From contig VZDJ01000623.1 of the NCBI GenBank assembly GCA_008694505.1, positions 18,223,754 to 18,287,753 of the forward strand: DNA of 64,000 nucleotides, given 5' to 3'. Below the pieces are notes generated by a model. It was not told where the DNA came from. It worked only from the letters and a program-made list of their open reading frames with translations, and did no database searches. Shown in pieces: positions 13,081 through 26,329 of the stretch (position 1 is the stretch's first letter; every line of letters begins with the position of its first letter). The stretch is from Cyanoderma ruficeps (Eukaryota > Chordata > Aves > Passeriformes > Timaliidae). The position numbers were made by a program, and so were the translations under genes.

Positions 13081-13457
13081 CATTCATTTAACAAAGGGAG
13101 TTGTTCTCAGCCCCCGGGCTCTGCGAGCGGGGAGCCCTTCGGGGCCGCGCGTTTGGGGTCCCGGCGCAGAGGCTGGGATGGAATCGGGGCTCAGCCCGCA
13201 GTTTTTGCCGAGGACCCCGTCCTGCCTTCGGCTGGAGGGGCGGGCGCTTTGGGCAGACACAAAGAATTGAGGAGCTGGACCCATGCTGGGCGATGGGGTG
13301 ATGAAGCCTCGGGCTTTGTGTGGCTGGTGAAGGAGGGATGGAGAGGTGTGAGCTTGTCTTTTAACCCCTCCGCCCGCGTGTGTGTACGGAATGGTGGCTT
13401 TTTGCAAGTAAAGTACTTAAAAGCAAAGCTGAACTTTGGGATCGTGGCATATAATTC

Positions 13458-13515
13458 AGATTGGAGGGAACGTTAGGTAGTCTCTAATCCAGCCCCCTTC
13501 AAAGCAGGGGCTTCT
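13458..13515 (-). mobile_element. Possible short antisense CR1 fragment
   Basis: The stretch resembles the reverse complement of a CR1 3' UTR, with 'ttggagggaacg', 'ctctaatccagccccc' and 'aaagcagggg' in the usual order. It is short and diverged, so the call is tentative. Confidence 0.4.
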
Positions 13516-13553
13516 GCCTGGCGACTGGGTAGCAGTGAAGGGACACCGGAGAT

Positions 13554-13579
13554 GGCACCTCTGGGTGGCACCTCTGGGT
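13554..13579. repeat. 13-bp tandem duplication
   Basis: The unit GGCACCTCTGGGT occurs twice head to tail with no mismatch, which suggests a recent slippage event. Confidence 0.9.
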
Positions 13580-16176
13580 GTTCGTGAGCGCACCTGGGAG
13601 CTCGAAGGAGGAGGCAGCAACAGCAGGACGAGACTTCAGGGGCAGTAGAGCTTCTGTCTTCTGCTGTGCATGGAAATGCCCCAATCCACAGCTCTCCCAT
13701 GCCTGCAACCCCTGGTCTTACTGCTTTTATTATCCAGAGGGCTTAAAATTCATGATTGTTGGGAATAGCTGGCTCCATCAGTATGTGTGTCACGGTGCAT
13801 CTGCTCCTGCTGAGCATTACTTGATTCTTATTCCGACATTGCCTCCAGGACTTCATTCTTCAGGAGCAAGATTTAAAAATAGGTGTCAAAACCTGGCTCT
13901 TGCATGGGACTGGCTGTAAGGTGTGTACTTTACGTGGTAATTATGTATGAGATATGTTTATGTGTATGTGTGTAAGAACAACCATAAAAGCTGTTCAGCT
14001 AGCCAAGCTTTTCCTTTTCAAAGTGAAAGCAGGTATTGTAGCTGGGTGAAATGGCTGTGTCGGGCACAGACGGAAGAATGTTTGTTTTCTTTGCTTGCAA
14101 TTACTCTTTGCCCAGTGGCTTATGAATGCCTTTCACTGAATCACCTCCCCCTTCTCCATACCTGGAGTTTCCCGGCGCTGCACACATCACCTGGCCAAGC
14201 AGGGAGCATCTTCCTGTCTGCTGCTCCAATATCTCTTGAGTGTGGGTCTGCTGATCTTGCTCTCAGCTTTATAGGGTAAGGCTGGAAAAACTCCTCCTTG
14301 TGGAACAGTTTGCGTGTGTGTCCACTGGATGCTTGGAGCCTGCTCTTCCCCGTGCATTTTTTTGTGGGTAAGTCAGAGAAGTGAAGCTCCTCTCTGCACA
14401 GAGAACAGAAGGTATGGTGGGAATTTGAATATGTCTAAATACTGGTTCTGTTTAACTCTGGATTGCCTGTCTTGTGCCACAGAACAGAATTTGTTCTCAG
14501 CTGTACTGTATAGCAAAGCTGGAGTCTAAGACTGGACAATAAATTGCCAGATGATTTTTTAGCCTTTTTTTGAGTTCTGTGGGGAAGGACTCTGCATCTT
14601 TAAATGGGATGATATAACTACCATTCTTTGATTTGGAAATGAACCCCAAAAACAAACTTGAAGAGAAAATGCTCTTGTAGCATGACAGGAAGAATGCTTT
14701 TTCTGTTTTTTGAGGAATACTATGTGCTCTGGATGTTGCTCAGAAAGAAAAGAATAGGGAAAAGGGAGGCTTTTAGTTCATGCTTTACTGTGCACCGTGG
14801 GGATATTGGAAGAAATATGTGACAAGTCCAATATAACTGCCACAAGTGAAAATATATTGCTTGCTTATTGTGTTTCTGACTGCCTTGCTTGCACTGGATT
14901 GAAAACTGATACTAGCTCTCTTTGCTTGGGAGGTCAAAGAACTGTTTTAGTATCCTTTTCCAGGTCTCTGAAGGGAGACCTTTTCTCTCAGCTTTGATTC
15001 CAATGCATGAATTTTACCAGTTTGCCGACTAGTGTTTTGTCTTTTATAAATGTGAGCTGCAGTATGGCTTCTTTCCTTATTTTTCCCTTTTGTGCACCTG
15101 TCTCACTTCCTCAGTGTGGGAAGTTTTGCAATTTCAAAAGCTTGTTGCTATGGTCCAATTTCCTTATATGCTTAAGAGTGTGCAGAACAACCTAGAACTG
15201 AAATAAACTTTTCTTGGTTGAAAAATACAGAAACGATCCAGAGCTCCACCCCCAAAATGTTCTGGTTTACAGTTCATCCTGTCAACCGCAGATAACAGAA
15301 GCAAATAGACTTTGTAAAGGTGCTGACCAATCTTGGTGAGGATGTGCAAGACACAGGTTGAAACCAGACAACTAAAAATTAGCCATATTTCTTAAAAGCA
15401 CAGTCAGCCATTAGCCCTCTGACAGGTATGAGGATGCCTACTGTTGGCTTTTTACCTCTATGAGAAGGCAAAATAGTACTGTGTGCCAGAACTGTATTGT
15501 GTCAAAGAGTGTTTTTCTATACTTGGCAATGAGCTGAAGTAATTTTCTCAGCCTGATGTCTTGGCTTGTATAGGAATTGGGGACAATGTCAGCATGTTCT
15601 GCTTGAAGCTGAGGGCTTGCTCTTATGGAGAAAATAGTCCAGTGTGCGACTCTTCTTATGCGCTTGCACAGCTCTCACCTGGGAGGAGCCGCTTTGCACC
15701 CCTGTTCCCAGAGATGGGAATGGCTGGGGCCATTCCCCTTGGTGGCAGCAGAACTGGGACTGTCAGCCAGTGCTCGCTGATGCAGCACAGAAGTCAGGGA
15801 TCAGTTCTTCCTGCCTGAGGTTAAGGCACATGATGCTCTTTGGGAATGGATGGGTTAAAAGTACCTGATGCTGCTTGTACTGATCAGGTTTTTACGCAAA
15901 CTGAAGTTCAAGTTTGAAATTCCTGCGCTTTGGTGCAGCTGTGCACAGCATGTGCAGATGTGCGTGTTGTGGCTGTGAGGGGTAATGCTCAGTGCTCCAG
16001 CGGTGATGGCTGCTCCTGGCTTTGTGCAGGAAAGGGAATTTTGTCCCATCCCACCTCAGGCACATCCTCAGAGCTGTGGATGTCTTTGGGTCCTTCCGTG
16101 GTCTGTTTTCTTTTTGGCACATGACAGTGGGGTGCATGTCACAATTTCACAGCCCTTCATGGGATCCATTTGTGGA

Positions 16177-16221
16177 AAACATGGCTGCTCCAAGCTCAAA
16201 ACATGGTTGCTCTGGGCTGAA
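16177..16221. repeat. Diverged tandem duplication of about 22 bp
   Basis: Two adjacent units start with AAACATGGCTGCTC and AAACATGGTTGCTC and stay similar for about 22 bp. A third ACATG start follows at about 16220. Confidence 0.6.
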
Positions 16222-16928
16222 CATGTCTCCCCAGGCTTCCAGTATGATCTGCAGAGACAAAAAGGCCCTTTTAGGATGTGCCTTGTGTCACCCTCCTGTA
16301 GGTATTTTTAAAATAGGTCAGAGAGTTGCGCTCTAAAAATGTTGATTCCTCTTGTAGTCTCCCTGATCTCCTCTGTCTCCCATGTGTTGAGCTGTATATT
16401 GGAGCAGCTGAGAGGAGTTTTACCTGCTCTTCTCACTGTGGGATTGCAGGCAGGCAGCATTGCTAACAAATTCATCAGCAAAACCACTATTGTAGCATGG
16501 CTTTCACCCTTTCTCTTCATTTTAGCATTTCTTTGTTGGTGTGGGGGAAGAGCAAACAAACAAACATCTGAGAAGTGGATTTCCAGGGGAATTTGAAGAA
16601 CAAGTCCAAGTATTCAGTTCTGGTTTGTGTATTAATACACTCTTTCAGGCTAGCAATCCAAGTGTTCCGGCTTCCACTTGTACACCATCAATCTCTTGTG
16701 TGTAGTCTGAGATGCAGGTTAAACAATAACTTCATCTCCACAGTTTCTTTCCTTCTTGCAGTCTGTACTCTTTGGACCTGCCATATAGCTAGTTTGTTTT
16801 ACTCTTAAGCTGGTATACCTGCCTTCTAGCCAGTCTAATTTCCTGCTTCCTGTCAGAAGTGGTGCTGAATCAGGCAACTTTGTGTCATCTTAGGTTTAAA
16901 GAAAGGAAGAGGAAAAGGTGACTGGTGT

Positions 16929-16947
16929 AAAAAAAAAANAAAAAAAA
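16929..16947. repeat. Poly-A run with ambiguous base
   Basis: An A homopolymer is interrupted by an N at 16939. This is the only ambiguous base I noticed in the window. It most likely reflects a homopolymer consensus problem, so the true run length is unknown. Confidence 0.9.
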
Positions 16948-19900
16948 GTCCTAACTTGTGAAAGTTGGACCAAATCATAAGGCTGCAGAAGAAGTAGCCA
17001 AATGTACTTTCTGGAAAGAAATAATTTCTACCAAAGTAGCCCTTTGTGATCCCAACTACTGTGTGAGAGGCAGTGCACAAAATATATTGTGACTGCCTTG
17101 AAGCATATGACATCAAGCTGCAAACAGTTCCTTGATCTTGGTGGGACTGTGTGGAAGTCAAGTGGAGTGTGTGTGCTGCAGGCAGGTGGGCCTTAAAGAC
17201 TTGTGTCATGCCTTTTTTCCCCCCTCCTTTTTCCATAAAGTCTGTCCACCTGTAATCTAAATGGAAAACAGGGAAGAAAAATAATTGCTATTCAAATTGT
17301 GGGTGTTTTGGGCATGGAGAAGTTGTCCAAGTTTACCTTAAGGCTTTGTTTCCTGCCCTTATGAGCTTGCTGCATGTAGTTACAGTGTCTGATCATGGTT
17401 TACTGCTGATGGCACTTGATGACTTTCCAGATGGCAGCAGAGAGAAGGAAAATCAAATACAAAAGGTTAGGACACAGTTTGACAGCCTGGCTTGCTAAGG
17501 TCACAGCACTACTTAGAGTTACTTTCTCTAAGCATCAGTAGGGCTTTGCACTATTACCTTTATTAATGACTGCAGTGGTACACCAGTATTTTAGATGATG
17601 CTTCCCTTACAAGGCAAAGCCCGTTTCTCAGGGCTGATGTTCTATTCATGAGGTAAGAGCTGGAGTGAAAAATATTTTTATTTGAATCAGTGGCTTGCAT
17701 CATGTGGGTTTTTTTCCCCCTTTTTAATATAGTGTAATGCAAAATACCGTGTCACTTATTTAGCATAAAGAAATTACAAGAATAGATCATTATTTGTACC
17801 TACACATTCCCAAATGCACATTCTCTGCTGATCCTAAAGTAAGAGTGGCCTCTTAACCCACTCTCTTCTGTGGAAAGAGTAGAGAAGTGATTCCTTTTGT
17901 AAAACTTGTATTTAATTTCCCCAGCTATCTGTAAGTAACCATTATGCAGTTTTGCCAACAAGTTCAACTTGAAGGCTTTGTGCCAGGATGATTCTACAAT
18001 TTGCCTTTAATAGGTATTTCAAGAATGTCTTCTTTCAATCATGCTTTGAGAGGCTAGAAGTCACAGCTGAATGTGACATTCACGATCTTCCAGGGTTCAG
18101 ACTTGTTTCGGGTGAAGCAAAAGCTGATTTCTTTCAGCAGCAGAAGGGAGAGATATTCCAACCCCTCTTTCCCAATTCTCTGAAGCTGTTAGATTAATTC
18201 AGCTCAAGACCCTGTGCTTACCTGTGTGAGGTGTTTGAGGCTGTTATGGAGCTCTCGAAGGCCAGCATGTGTTAAGGTAGAGGAGGAAAAAAAAAATGAT
18301 GCCAAGCTCATGATGTATCCTCTGGTTTTCTTGCTCATTAAACTGATCACCTGAGCCTGAGCTCTCATGTCCCTTCACAATAAAAGGTAGATTTGTCAGG
18401 TAACAGCTGCAAAGACCAGGGAGCATAGCACAAAGAGGGATTAGCAGCAAACGGACACATCAGGATTCAAAATGCAATATTGATTAGCTCATTAAAATTA
18501 ATAAGACGCTCAATTATGAAAGTCCCATTATATTTTGCAGTTCTTCTGGAAATAGAAAAATTTATATGTCCTTACCCTTCAGGAACATCACACACAAGAC
18601 GAATTTTGGTGTCATTTTTCTCTGCAAACCACAGAATGTGTTAACTTTTAATAGAGCCCAACTTTGTTAGTGCTTTATTTAATAACACATTGGGTTTGGT
18701 AGGGCAATGTTTTTAATAGACTGGAAGATGTAGGCATAGTACTAAAAAATTTCTTTTATTGAGAATTTTAATTTATCTAAATTAGTGTATGATTGGGCTA
18801 ATGTTTCAGGTAGGGTCAAAAATTAAATGGCAGATATTCACATACTGGCCAGTTTTAACAAATCAGATGAATCTGTTTCAAAATACAGCACACAGAGGGG
18901 AAACCCTTTGATTCAAGCTCAGGAACTCAAGCAACACGTATGTGAAAAGGGTATGTTGTTCCTAAAAGGGAAAAGAGTCAAATTTTTCCCAAATCTTCAG
19001 AAATATGTATATGGTCTCCAGCAGTACACAGATGCAATTTTTTTAAGCTACAGATCTAATTGCCTTGTGGAACCTTAAATGACTTAGAACTGGATTTCCA
19101 ATGTGAATTTCTATGTTTTACTAAGTACTGTTGTGTGTTTGTGTGTGTGTTTCTTTGTTTTTAAAATAATATCTTTAATAAAGGCTTTGCTTGAGAGGGT
19201 TTGAGCTGCCTGACTCATGGTGATTCTTGCTGAAATGAGAAACTGCTCTGGGAATACTCAGTTTCCATGCAAGAGAGAGGCTGGAGGAAGATAAAGTCAT
19301 AGAACTAGGATCCTGGGATAATTGCTAAGTGGATGGCACATCTCATGGATGTGGTCTCTGCTACTTTTTTTTTCTGTGGAAGTTTGATTGGATTTTTTTT
19401 TTGCCACATTGCCCAGGAGAGCTAATTTTCCTGTTTAACCACAAAATGTTAACCACAGGCTTATAGTTCCCATCCCTGTTTTACCCTGCTGTTGTGCTCA
19501 TCTTCAGTCCCACTTTGGAATAAAATGTGTGTTCACTTTCAGTGCGGCTTCTCTGGTCTCATAAGCACAGCAGATCATAGGTGATAACAAAAAAGCTTTG
19601 GGAGCTGAACTCAAAGGAGAGACCCAGAAATGAAATGGTGATAACACCACATAGTCCTTCATCAAAACCACCCCCTTTCTGATAATCAAAGTCATTGGTA
19701 AGGTTCTTTGGTAAAATGTATGCAGTTGTGGGTGTGTGTTAAGGTGTTTGATGCTTTCTGTTAAGCTCCAAGATTCTGGAGATGTAAAAGCTATGCAAAA
19801 ATGTGTGTCATATAAAAGAGACTTCTCCCACTCCTATCTGTAGAGAGAAATGACAGAATTTGATCCAAATATGCCTTGAAGACTTAAATAAAGAAATTCT

Positions 19901-22889
19901 AGCACAAAGAGGCTTTGGTTTGAGCCTCCAGTTCGTAATTTTGGGTGAGGAAGTGATGGTATCTACTACCTCTTAACAGTGAGTTACTAGCATTTTAACT
20001 TCTCCAAAATCACCGAAGTCTTCACTGAGTAGCCTTACAGAAAGTCAGAGGAGTTGTGAGGGAAGGAAGGAGAGGAAACTGCAGCACCAGCAACAAGTAT
20101 TGTCTCAAAGTTATCTTGATCTAATATAAAAATCTGCATTTTAATTTCTGGCTCATCAAATTTCTTATTGTTGCATCAGCCTATATGTCTTGGTAATAAG
20201 GTACCTGGGAAAAATTGCAGTCTCTTACATTTGCGTGTGCTATGAATTCTTCTGTGCAACTTTGACTCCCTTGGTAGCAGAGAGAATGAGTAAAAAGGCT
20301 GTACCATATTCACAGCAATCGGCAGGATTCTCATGCACTACCAGGCCACTGCCAAAAGACTCTGAAGAAGTGAGACTGGAAGTACTTTTCCAGGCCTGCT
20401 TTAATTCCTTTGAATATGTTCCTAAACCAGATTTTAAAGAGTATGAATAAAATTAAACTGACATTTTATCTGGAGCTGTAACTTCCAGTGTCAGACTTGT
20501 GTCTCTTGCCATTTCTGGGAGCCCTGACAACAGACAGCACTGAACTTAACTTGCAGTGTGTATGGGGGAACTAACTTTTGTATTCTTCCTGTTTGGTTTC
20601 TTTCCTCTGCTTCCATTCCTTGATCACATCTCTTAAAGCATTGTTTTAGTTTATTTGTTTTCCTTTTGCCTTTCTACTGAAACATTGTTCATCTCCTGCC
20701 TATCTTTACTTTTCCTGGCCACTCCTAAGACTGATGAGAAACAGATTCCTCATACTTCTGTGATCCTCAAGACACTGGGGAAGCGCAGATGAGCAGCAGG
20801 GAGGTAAAATATTTTGTCCTCCACCCCAGTAGGAAGCATCTTCTTTGGGGCTTGGCAGGAGGATGAAGACTGGATAGGGGAAGAAACCCATTGTCTTCCT
20901 CTATCACACAGATAGTTTTGGTGCTGAGATATCTGGAAATATTTAAATCTGTAGACTTCATTAGAAAGGCTGAGGAGGTAAGGGCAGGGCTGGGAATGAC
21001 AAAAGCGAGACTTGATTCAAGAGGAGAAAGCAAACAACTCAAGATTCCTTCAGGGCTCTCCCACAAGACAGAAAATATGCAACAGTGTGTTCCTCTGTGT
21101 AGGCTGTCTTTAAATGGAGGCAGACGGTCACAGGCCATGTTTGGATTCCAGGTTCAATAAAGGCACATCCTTCCGTTAGAGGAGGCAAAACAGTGTCACT
21201 TGTTAGAATTCGAAATCCATCTCTAAATGCCTCAGTGACTTGTCATCAGGTGACTCACTGCACTGTCATGGTAGGGCTTCTGGCTTTCACATCAGAGTTA
21301 CACTTGCTGAAACAGTGTCCTGCCAGCTCATATTAACAGTCCCCCCCTCCCAAGCTTGTTTCTAATTTACTCATGGTGAAGAGGGGATTTGGGAGTGTCA
21401 GGGCAGGAGAAGGCTCCAAGGGCAGATCAGAAATCTCACTACCTTGTAGACTTCAGAATGCCAGCTTTTCATTTGCTTTGTGTGTCTCTGAAAGAAGTTC
21501 TTGAGTTGCAAAAGAAAAACATTCAGAAATGATGAGCTGTAAAAAACGGTAAGAATTTAGTAATTTACTTTGTTCAACCCAGAATATCTTTTCTTGTAGG
21601 CAAAGGCTTCTTTTAAAGTTATTTGCTACTTTAGAAAAATGTTGAAATGCTCTCAGCTTGATTTCCTTTATCTCCTGCAGTTCATTAGGTGATCATCAGG
21701 ATCACCTTTTTCTTTGTTTATGCCACATAATCAATTTTACTCTAGATGACCTTTGTGTTTTTTTAAGAGCCAATTCTTTCTAACACTAGGTGCATCCTGC
21801 AGGAGCCTTTCCTGCCTTCTGATCCAATACTTATTCATCCTGGGACCTAGTCCAAATGCCACCAACAGTATTTGTGTGGGCTTTTTTTGTTTGTTTCAAA
21901 AGCATTTCATCACATGATGACATATGGCAGCATTAAATGTGTAAACATGCAGTTTAGGATGGAATGGTCATAGAGATGAAAAAAATCTCACCTGAGCAGC
22001 AAGTTGCTTTCTGCTTTTTAAATCATACTTGTTTCAAATTTAATATTACAGTGAATGTTTTGTGTTTCTGATGATGTTGCTTTTTGAATCCCACCCTGTT
22101 ATTGTGGCTCAGTATCGAGGAGCAGTGACTTCAACAAGGTGATCTCATCCAATGTGTGGTGTAGTAGCTGTGTTTGTTTTTGAAGGCTTGAGATCCTGTT
22201 CCATCTGCACTTTCCTGTAGCTGTAGGTAAATCATCTGAAATCCAAGACGATGAGCATGCCTGATCTCTGTGCTCCGAATCCCCTTTCTCATGAATCCTT
22301 GTGCTTCCCTTCTGTGGTGGGGCTTTTGTGAGCGTTGTTTTTCTTTTCTCCAGAGTGTAAATGGGGTGAGCAGGGAAAGGGTTCTCTATAAAGCATAACC
22401 TGTGCTAGTTTCAGCATAAAAACTCTGTGAGGGCTCTAAATTCCTAATGAATTAACTACTAATTTTGGAGGAGTCTGTGGTTGACTTAAGATTCTTCCTG
22501 ACTAGCATATGAGAAGTTTGTGTTTTGCTTTCTTTCTCAAAACCAGCTTGCACTCCCCTCCTCCCCCAAACTATAAAGCAAGGATGTGGCCGTTGGCAGC
22601 TGCTTCCCTTTTGATGTGGTCAACTCAAAATTAACATTAAAAGTATAATTCTGAACTTGCATTTTCTTGGAGACTGAGTGCACGATGAAAGGACAGGAGG
22701 GATCTCTCTCCACCTGCTGGGAGTGTGCTCTTCGCTTGAGTTTCTTAGGAGCTGAGATCGGAGGATGAGGCTTGACACAGCTGAGCTCATCGTGGCTCAC
22801 AGCCATCCAAAGGCAAGGGTGCTTTTCCCTTTCAGCACTTGGCTGTGAGCTGACCTGGCAGGAAACTTTGCAAAGCACTGTGAGTGACT

Positions 22890-22918
22890 GTAGCTGTGGT
22901 GTAGCTGTGGTGTAGCTG
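22890..22918. repeat. 11-bp tandem repeat, 2.6 copies
   Basis: The unit GTAGCTGTGGT is repeated exactly, then followed by a partial GTAGCTG copy. Confidence 0.92.
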
Positions 22919-23177
22919 CCTGCAGGTCTGAGAGCTGCAAGTCAGGTCTGTAAGACCCATGGTGAGATCTAGTGGCTCCTCAGAACTCACGCTCAAGTAA
23001 GTGCCCCTTTACTCTGTCACTGTGGTGCCTGCTGTATGCAGCTTTTTATTTTGCTTATTTTGTTCCTATATCCCTCTGTCCCCCAGCTCTCTGAACCTCT
23101 AGCATCTGCCCAGTCAGCTCCTGCGGGACCTGCTTATGTTGCAGATCTGAAAGTCCTTAATGCCGAATGGATTTTGT

Positions 23178-23573
23178 AGAATCCATAGAATTGCTTGGGT
23201 TGGAATCACCTTAAAGGTCATCTAGTTTCACCCTTCCTGCCATGGGCAAGGTATCTTCTACTAGAGCAGGTTACTCAAAACCCCATCCAGCCTGGTCTTG
23301 AACACTTCCAGGGATGGGGCATCCACAGCTTCTCTGGGAGACCTGTGTCAGTGCTTCACCATTTTTATATTAAACAATTTCTTCCTAATATCAAACCTAA
23401 ACCTATCCCCCTTTACCTTAAGACCACCCTCCCCACTCTTACCCTTTCACTCCACGCCCTTGTCAAAAGTTCATCTCTAACCTTCTTGTAGCCCTCTTTA
23501 GGTACTGGAAGGGCCTTTAAGGTGTTCCTGGAGCCTTCTCTTCTCCAGGCTCAACAGTCCCAACTTTCCCAAG
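23178..23573 (-). mobile_element. CR1 LINE fragment, antisense orientation
   Basis: The + strand begins with a diverged 'agaatccatagaattgcttgggttgg' type CR1 tail complement. It then follows the standard antisense order: 'ccccatccagcctggtcttg', 'ggatggggcatccacagc' and 'aatttcttcctaatatc', ending near 'caggctcaacagtccc'. This explains the 98-residue frame starting at 23195. Confidence 0.93.
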
Positions 23574-24454
23574 CCTTTTGATTTTGACTTTTCTCTAGCT
23601 TGTTCTCTGTCTTTAATAAATGTCTTTGTGAGAAAGGCCCCAACAAAAAAATCACAACTGGATCATGTATTTCTCCCCATCCCATTGTTCCGTTGCACTG
23701 AATCCTGCTTTGATTCCATATGGAGGAATAATTCTTGTAATCCCTGCCATGTTGTAGGGACTTCCATACTTTGCTTAGTGGGTTCATTTGTTAGTGTAAC
23801 AGCGTACTTTTGGGATTTTCTCATCACCTATTTGCATAATGTCTTGTGTTGTGTAAGTGTTCCATGTATTCTTGAGAGGTTTTTCAGAATTGAAAGAATG
23901 GTTATAAGCTGGGCCCAAACTTCTTCTGGTGTTCAGCTTGAATTGTATTTTTACTCTGAGACAGAATTAAGTTGCTAATGCTGTAGCCAGTCTCACTAAA
24001 TTCAATAATTCTACTGTTTTGCTGTTCCCCTTCTACCTTGCAGTTCTTCATAACCAAAGTGCTATAGTGTAGGAGTTGTACAAATGTTTGATGGCTTTTT
24101 CATGGAGGTGCTGTTATTCCTTGTCACCTTCCATCTTAACACTGCCAGTAAAGGCTCACAGTGAGCATAGAACACAACTGTGCTGGAGAAATAATATACT
24201 TAGTTCTGTCATATAGGTGAAAATGGCAAACAGAGAAGTAGCAGGCACAGGAGGAGTCGGAAAACACATTTCTCATATAGCAAAATGTCATTTTATCTCT
24301 GAATATCCTGCAATATGTATAGAAAGACTTGAGCAACATCTGTGCCTCAGAATTCATAGCCAAGATGAAAACAAAGCTTTCATGTGGCAGGATCTGTACA
24401 GCAGGTATTTGGTAAGATCTGCCTGGCATGAAAGAACAAAAACCAAAAGTTGTG

Positions 24455-24545
24455 GAGGGTTTTTCCTTTCTTTTTTCCCTTTTTCTCATCTCTTTTCGCC
24501 CCCTCTTTTACTTTCCACTATTTTTCTTTTTCCTCTCCCTAACCA
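24455..24545. repeat. Polypyrimidine tract
   Basis: A C/T-rich stretch of about 90 bases ends in CCTAACCAG, which resembles a strong splice acceptor. No matching downstream exon is evident, so it may be simple sequence or a cryptic acceptor. Confidence 0.7.
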
Positions 24546-25869
24546 GGAGGCATAACTCTGTCAGTAGCCTGTGTGTTTCAGTGGGAACATTCAGGGACTG
24601 TCTTAGCAGCACTTGAGAGCCTAACCTTGAGAACAAAAGTAGTGTTTCATGTGGTTACGTACTAAAAGATGTGGGTAGGCATCTAGAGGGAATCCAGAAA
24701 GCGCGTGGGCGCTTGATTCCCTCGGAAACTGTTGGGATTTGGCACCTAAGCTGGAAAAGTATTTTAAAAAAACTCTTAAATATCTTTCTGAAAATTGAGT
24801 CTGATGTTGCTAATCAGTGTGAAGGGTGGGGGGATTTTTTTATTGTGATGTAATGGTGTCTTTGATCTTTGTTACTTTCTAGTAGATAAACTGAAGGAAG
24901 TTGAAGGAAGGCAACAGAAGTGACTTTGGGGTTGGAGGGACTGACGCAAGAGGAAGATAAAAGCTATATACTTGTGTAGTTTTTATAAAATAAGTAGGAG
25001 GGCAGGACTGCTATGGGCTTCTAAAGGGTACAAATGCCAAGGAATGGAGGGTGTGGAAGAAGGAGACTGAGTCTCTACTCTGCAACTGCTTGTGCAGGCA
25101 GGTAGCTTCACACACAGCCTCATCCAAAAGGAGAATTTTCACAGAACCTTGTGAGTGTTACAGGGACGTGCTGGTGAGGGACACAAATACTTTGTGTGGC
25201 ATCGAGGAAGTTACCTGCCTTAGTACTTCAGTCAGGGTAAACCACTAAAATCTGCAGTTGTTTGCACCTCACATTGGCTGGCATCTATAAATGTCATCAC
25301 ATCACACAAAAGCTGCTTTCCATTTGTGCTGGCCTTCCCAGACAGGAGGAGCTTTAGGAAACTCCACTTTAAGCCTGCATAGTTCCTGTCCCAAACTTGG
25401 ATTGTTAGTGCTTGGATCTCCACCCTGCCTTACAGCTGGCTGCCATGGTGACACAGTTTAATCTCAGTGATCTCTTGTGGTGTCTGAAACTTTGACCAGG
25501 AGGGAAAAGCAGGGTGACAGCTGCTCCAGGGCACAGGTGGGGGACACCAGGTAGGTAAAACAGTCTGTGTTGGGACTGCTCTTCTGAGATGTTAGGACAT
25601 CACTTACTTATCCACTAAGACATAAATTATTATATGTGTGAGGATATAATCCAATAAGATTTGGGTGTCTTGGGGAGTGCTTGATGTCAAAGGTGTAAAA
25701 AAGCTACTTGAAGATGATAAAACATTAGCAGAGAATATCAAGTCTTAACTGCTGGAGGTGTTGGGGATGTTCCTGTGTCAAGTGCACTTTTTGTAGCCAA
25801 TAGATCGACAAACGAAGTCGAGATAATTACTAAAGGAGAAAATAGACCAAACAGATAAATGTTAATAAG

Positions 25870-26090
25870 TCACAGAGCTGGATGGCATTCAAGAGTCCTG
25901 AGGAGCTTGAATGTGAAACTGCAGAACTGCTGGCCAAGCTGTATAATTTATCACTACAGACAGCCACTGTGCCAGAGGACTGGGGAGCTGCCAGTGTGAT
26001 TCCCAACTATAAAAAGGGCTCTAGAGGGGATCCTGGGAACAACACAACAGAGTCATGCTACCAGGAATGGAAAGGATCTCTGAATATTTA
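25870..26090 (+). mobile_element. LINE reverse-transcriptase remnant (CR1-like)
   Basis: The + strand frame at 25882-26091 reads like the fingers region of a CR1/L2-clade reverse transcriptase. It shows 'AELLAKLYNLSL', then 'VPEDWGAASVIPNYKKGSR', then 'DPGNN', matching the usual order xWxxAxVxPIYKKGxxxDPGNYRPVSL. The canonical RPVSL is destroyed after DPGNN. This part lies further 5' in ORF2 than any other LINE piece in the window and is more diverged, so it may be an older subfamily. The following 250 bp may continue the element in degraded form. Confidence 0.8.
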
Positions 26091-26329
26091 AAGAAGTGTT
26101 AACTGTTGGGGAAGTCAGTGTGGCTTCTTAAAATGAAAATCCTGCTGCCCAATCCCATGAAGTTCTGTGGGGTGTTAATAAGGAAGGGTTAAAGTGGGTA
26201 CAAGGTGTTTGGATTTTCAGAAAACTCCTGTCAATACCTTAAGCTCCTGTAAGTTTGGAGGAAAGGCTTTATTATGGTTTGAAAGCCACATGGATAATAG
26301 GAAGTAAAAAATTTGGGACAATTTGACAT

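Larger units (their letters stand above)
11740..13270. promoter_or_regulatory. PAK1: CpG island, probable PAK1 promoter region
   Basis: CpG dinucleotides are scarce elsewhere in the window but frequent here. They are densest at about 12280-12960 and tail off on both sides. The core holds a CCAAT box in forward orientation (12747-12751), several GC boxes of GGGGCGGG type (12729-12736 and about 12771-12785) and another GGGGCGG near 12802. No clear TATA box lies at the inferred start, although an AATATAAGG stretch at 12168-12176 could serve a minor upstream start. The island faces the + strand gene through a splice donor at 12876. Assigning it to PAK1 is an inference from orientation and the lack of any other gene, and a divergent minus-strand transcript is possible. 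Confidence 0.75.
13580..23177. other. Repeat-poor intronic DNA, no gene seen
   Basis: About 9.6 kb with no CR1 copy or other repeat that I recognise and no credible exon. It holds an ambiguous base at 16939 inside an A-run, a diverged small duplication at about 16177-16221 and an 11-bp tandem repeat at 22890-22918. Open frames such as 16339-16596 and 20190-20450 show no family resemblance. Confidence 0.5.

Noticed and set aside
20190..20450. 86-residue plus-strand frame with hydrophobic start
   Set aside because: No recognised family, no promoter or splice context. Expected by chance at this length in 64 kb.
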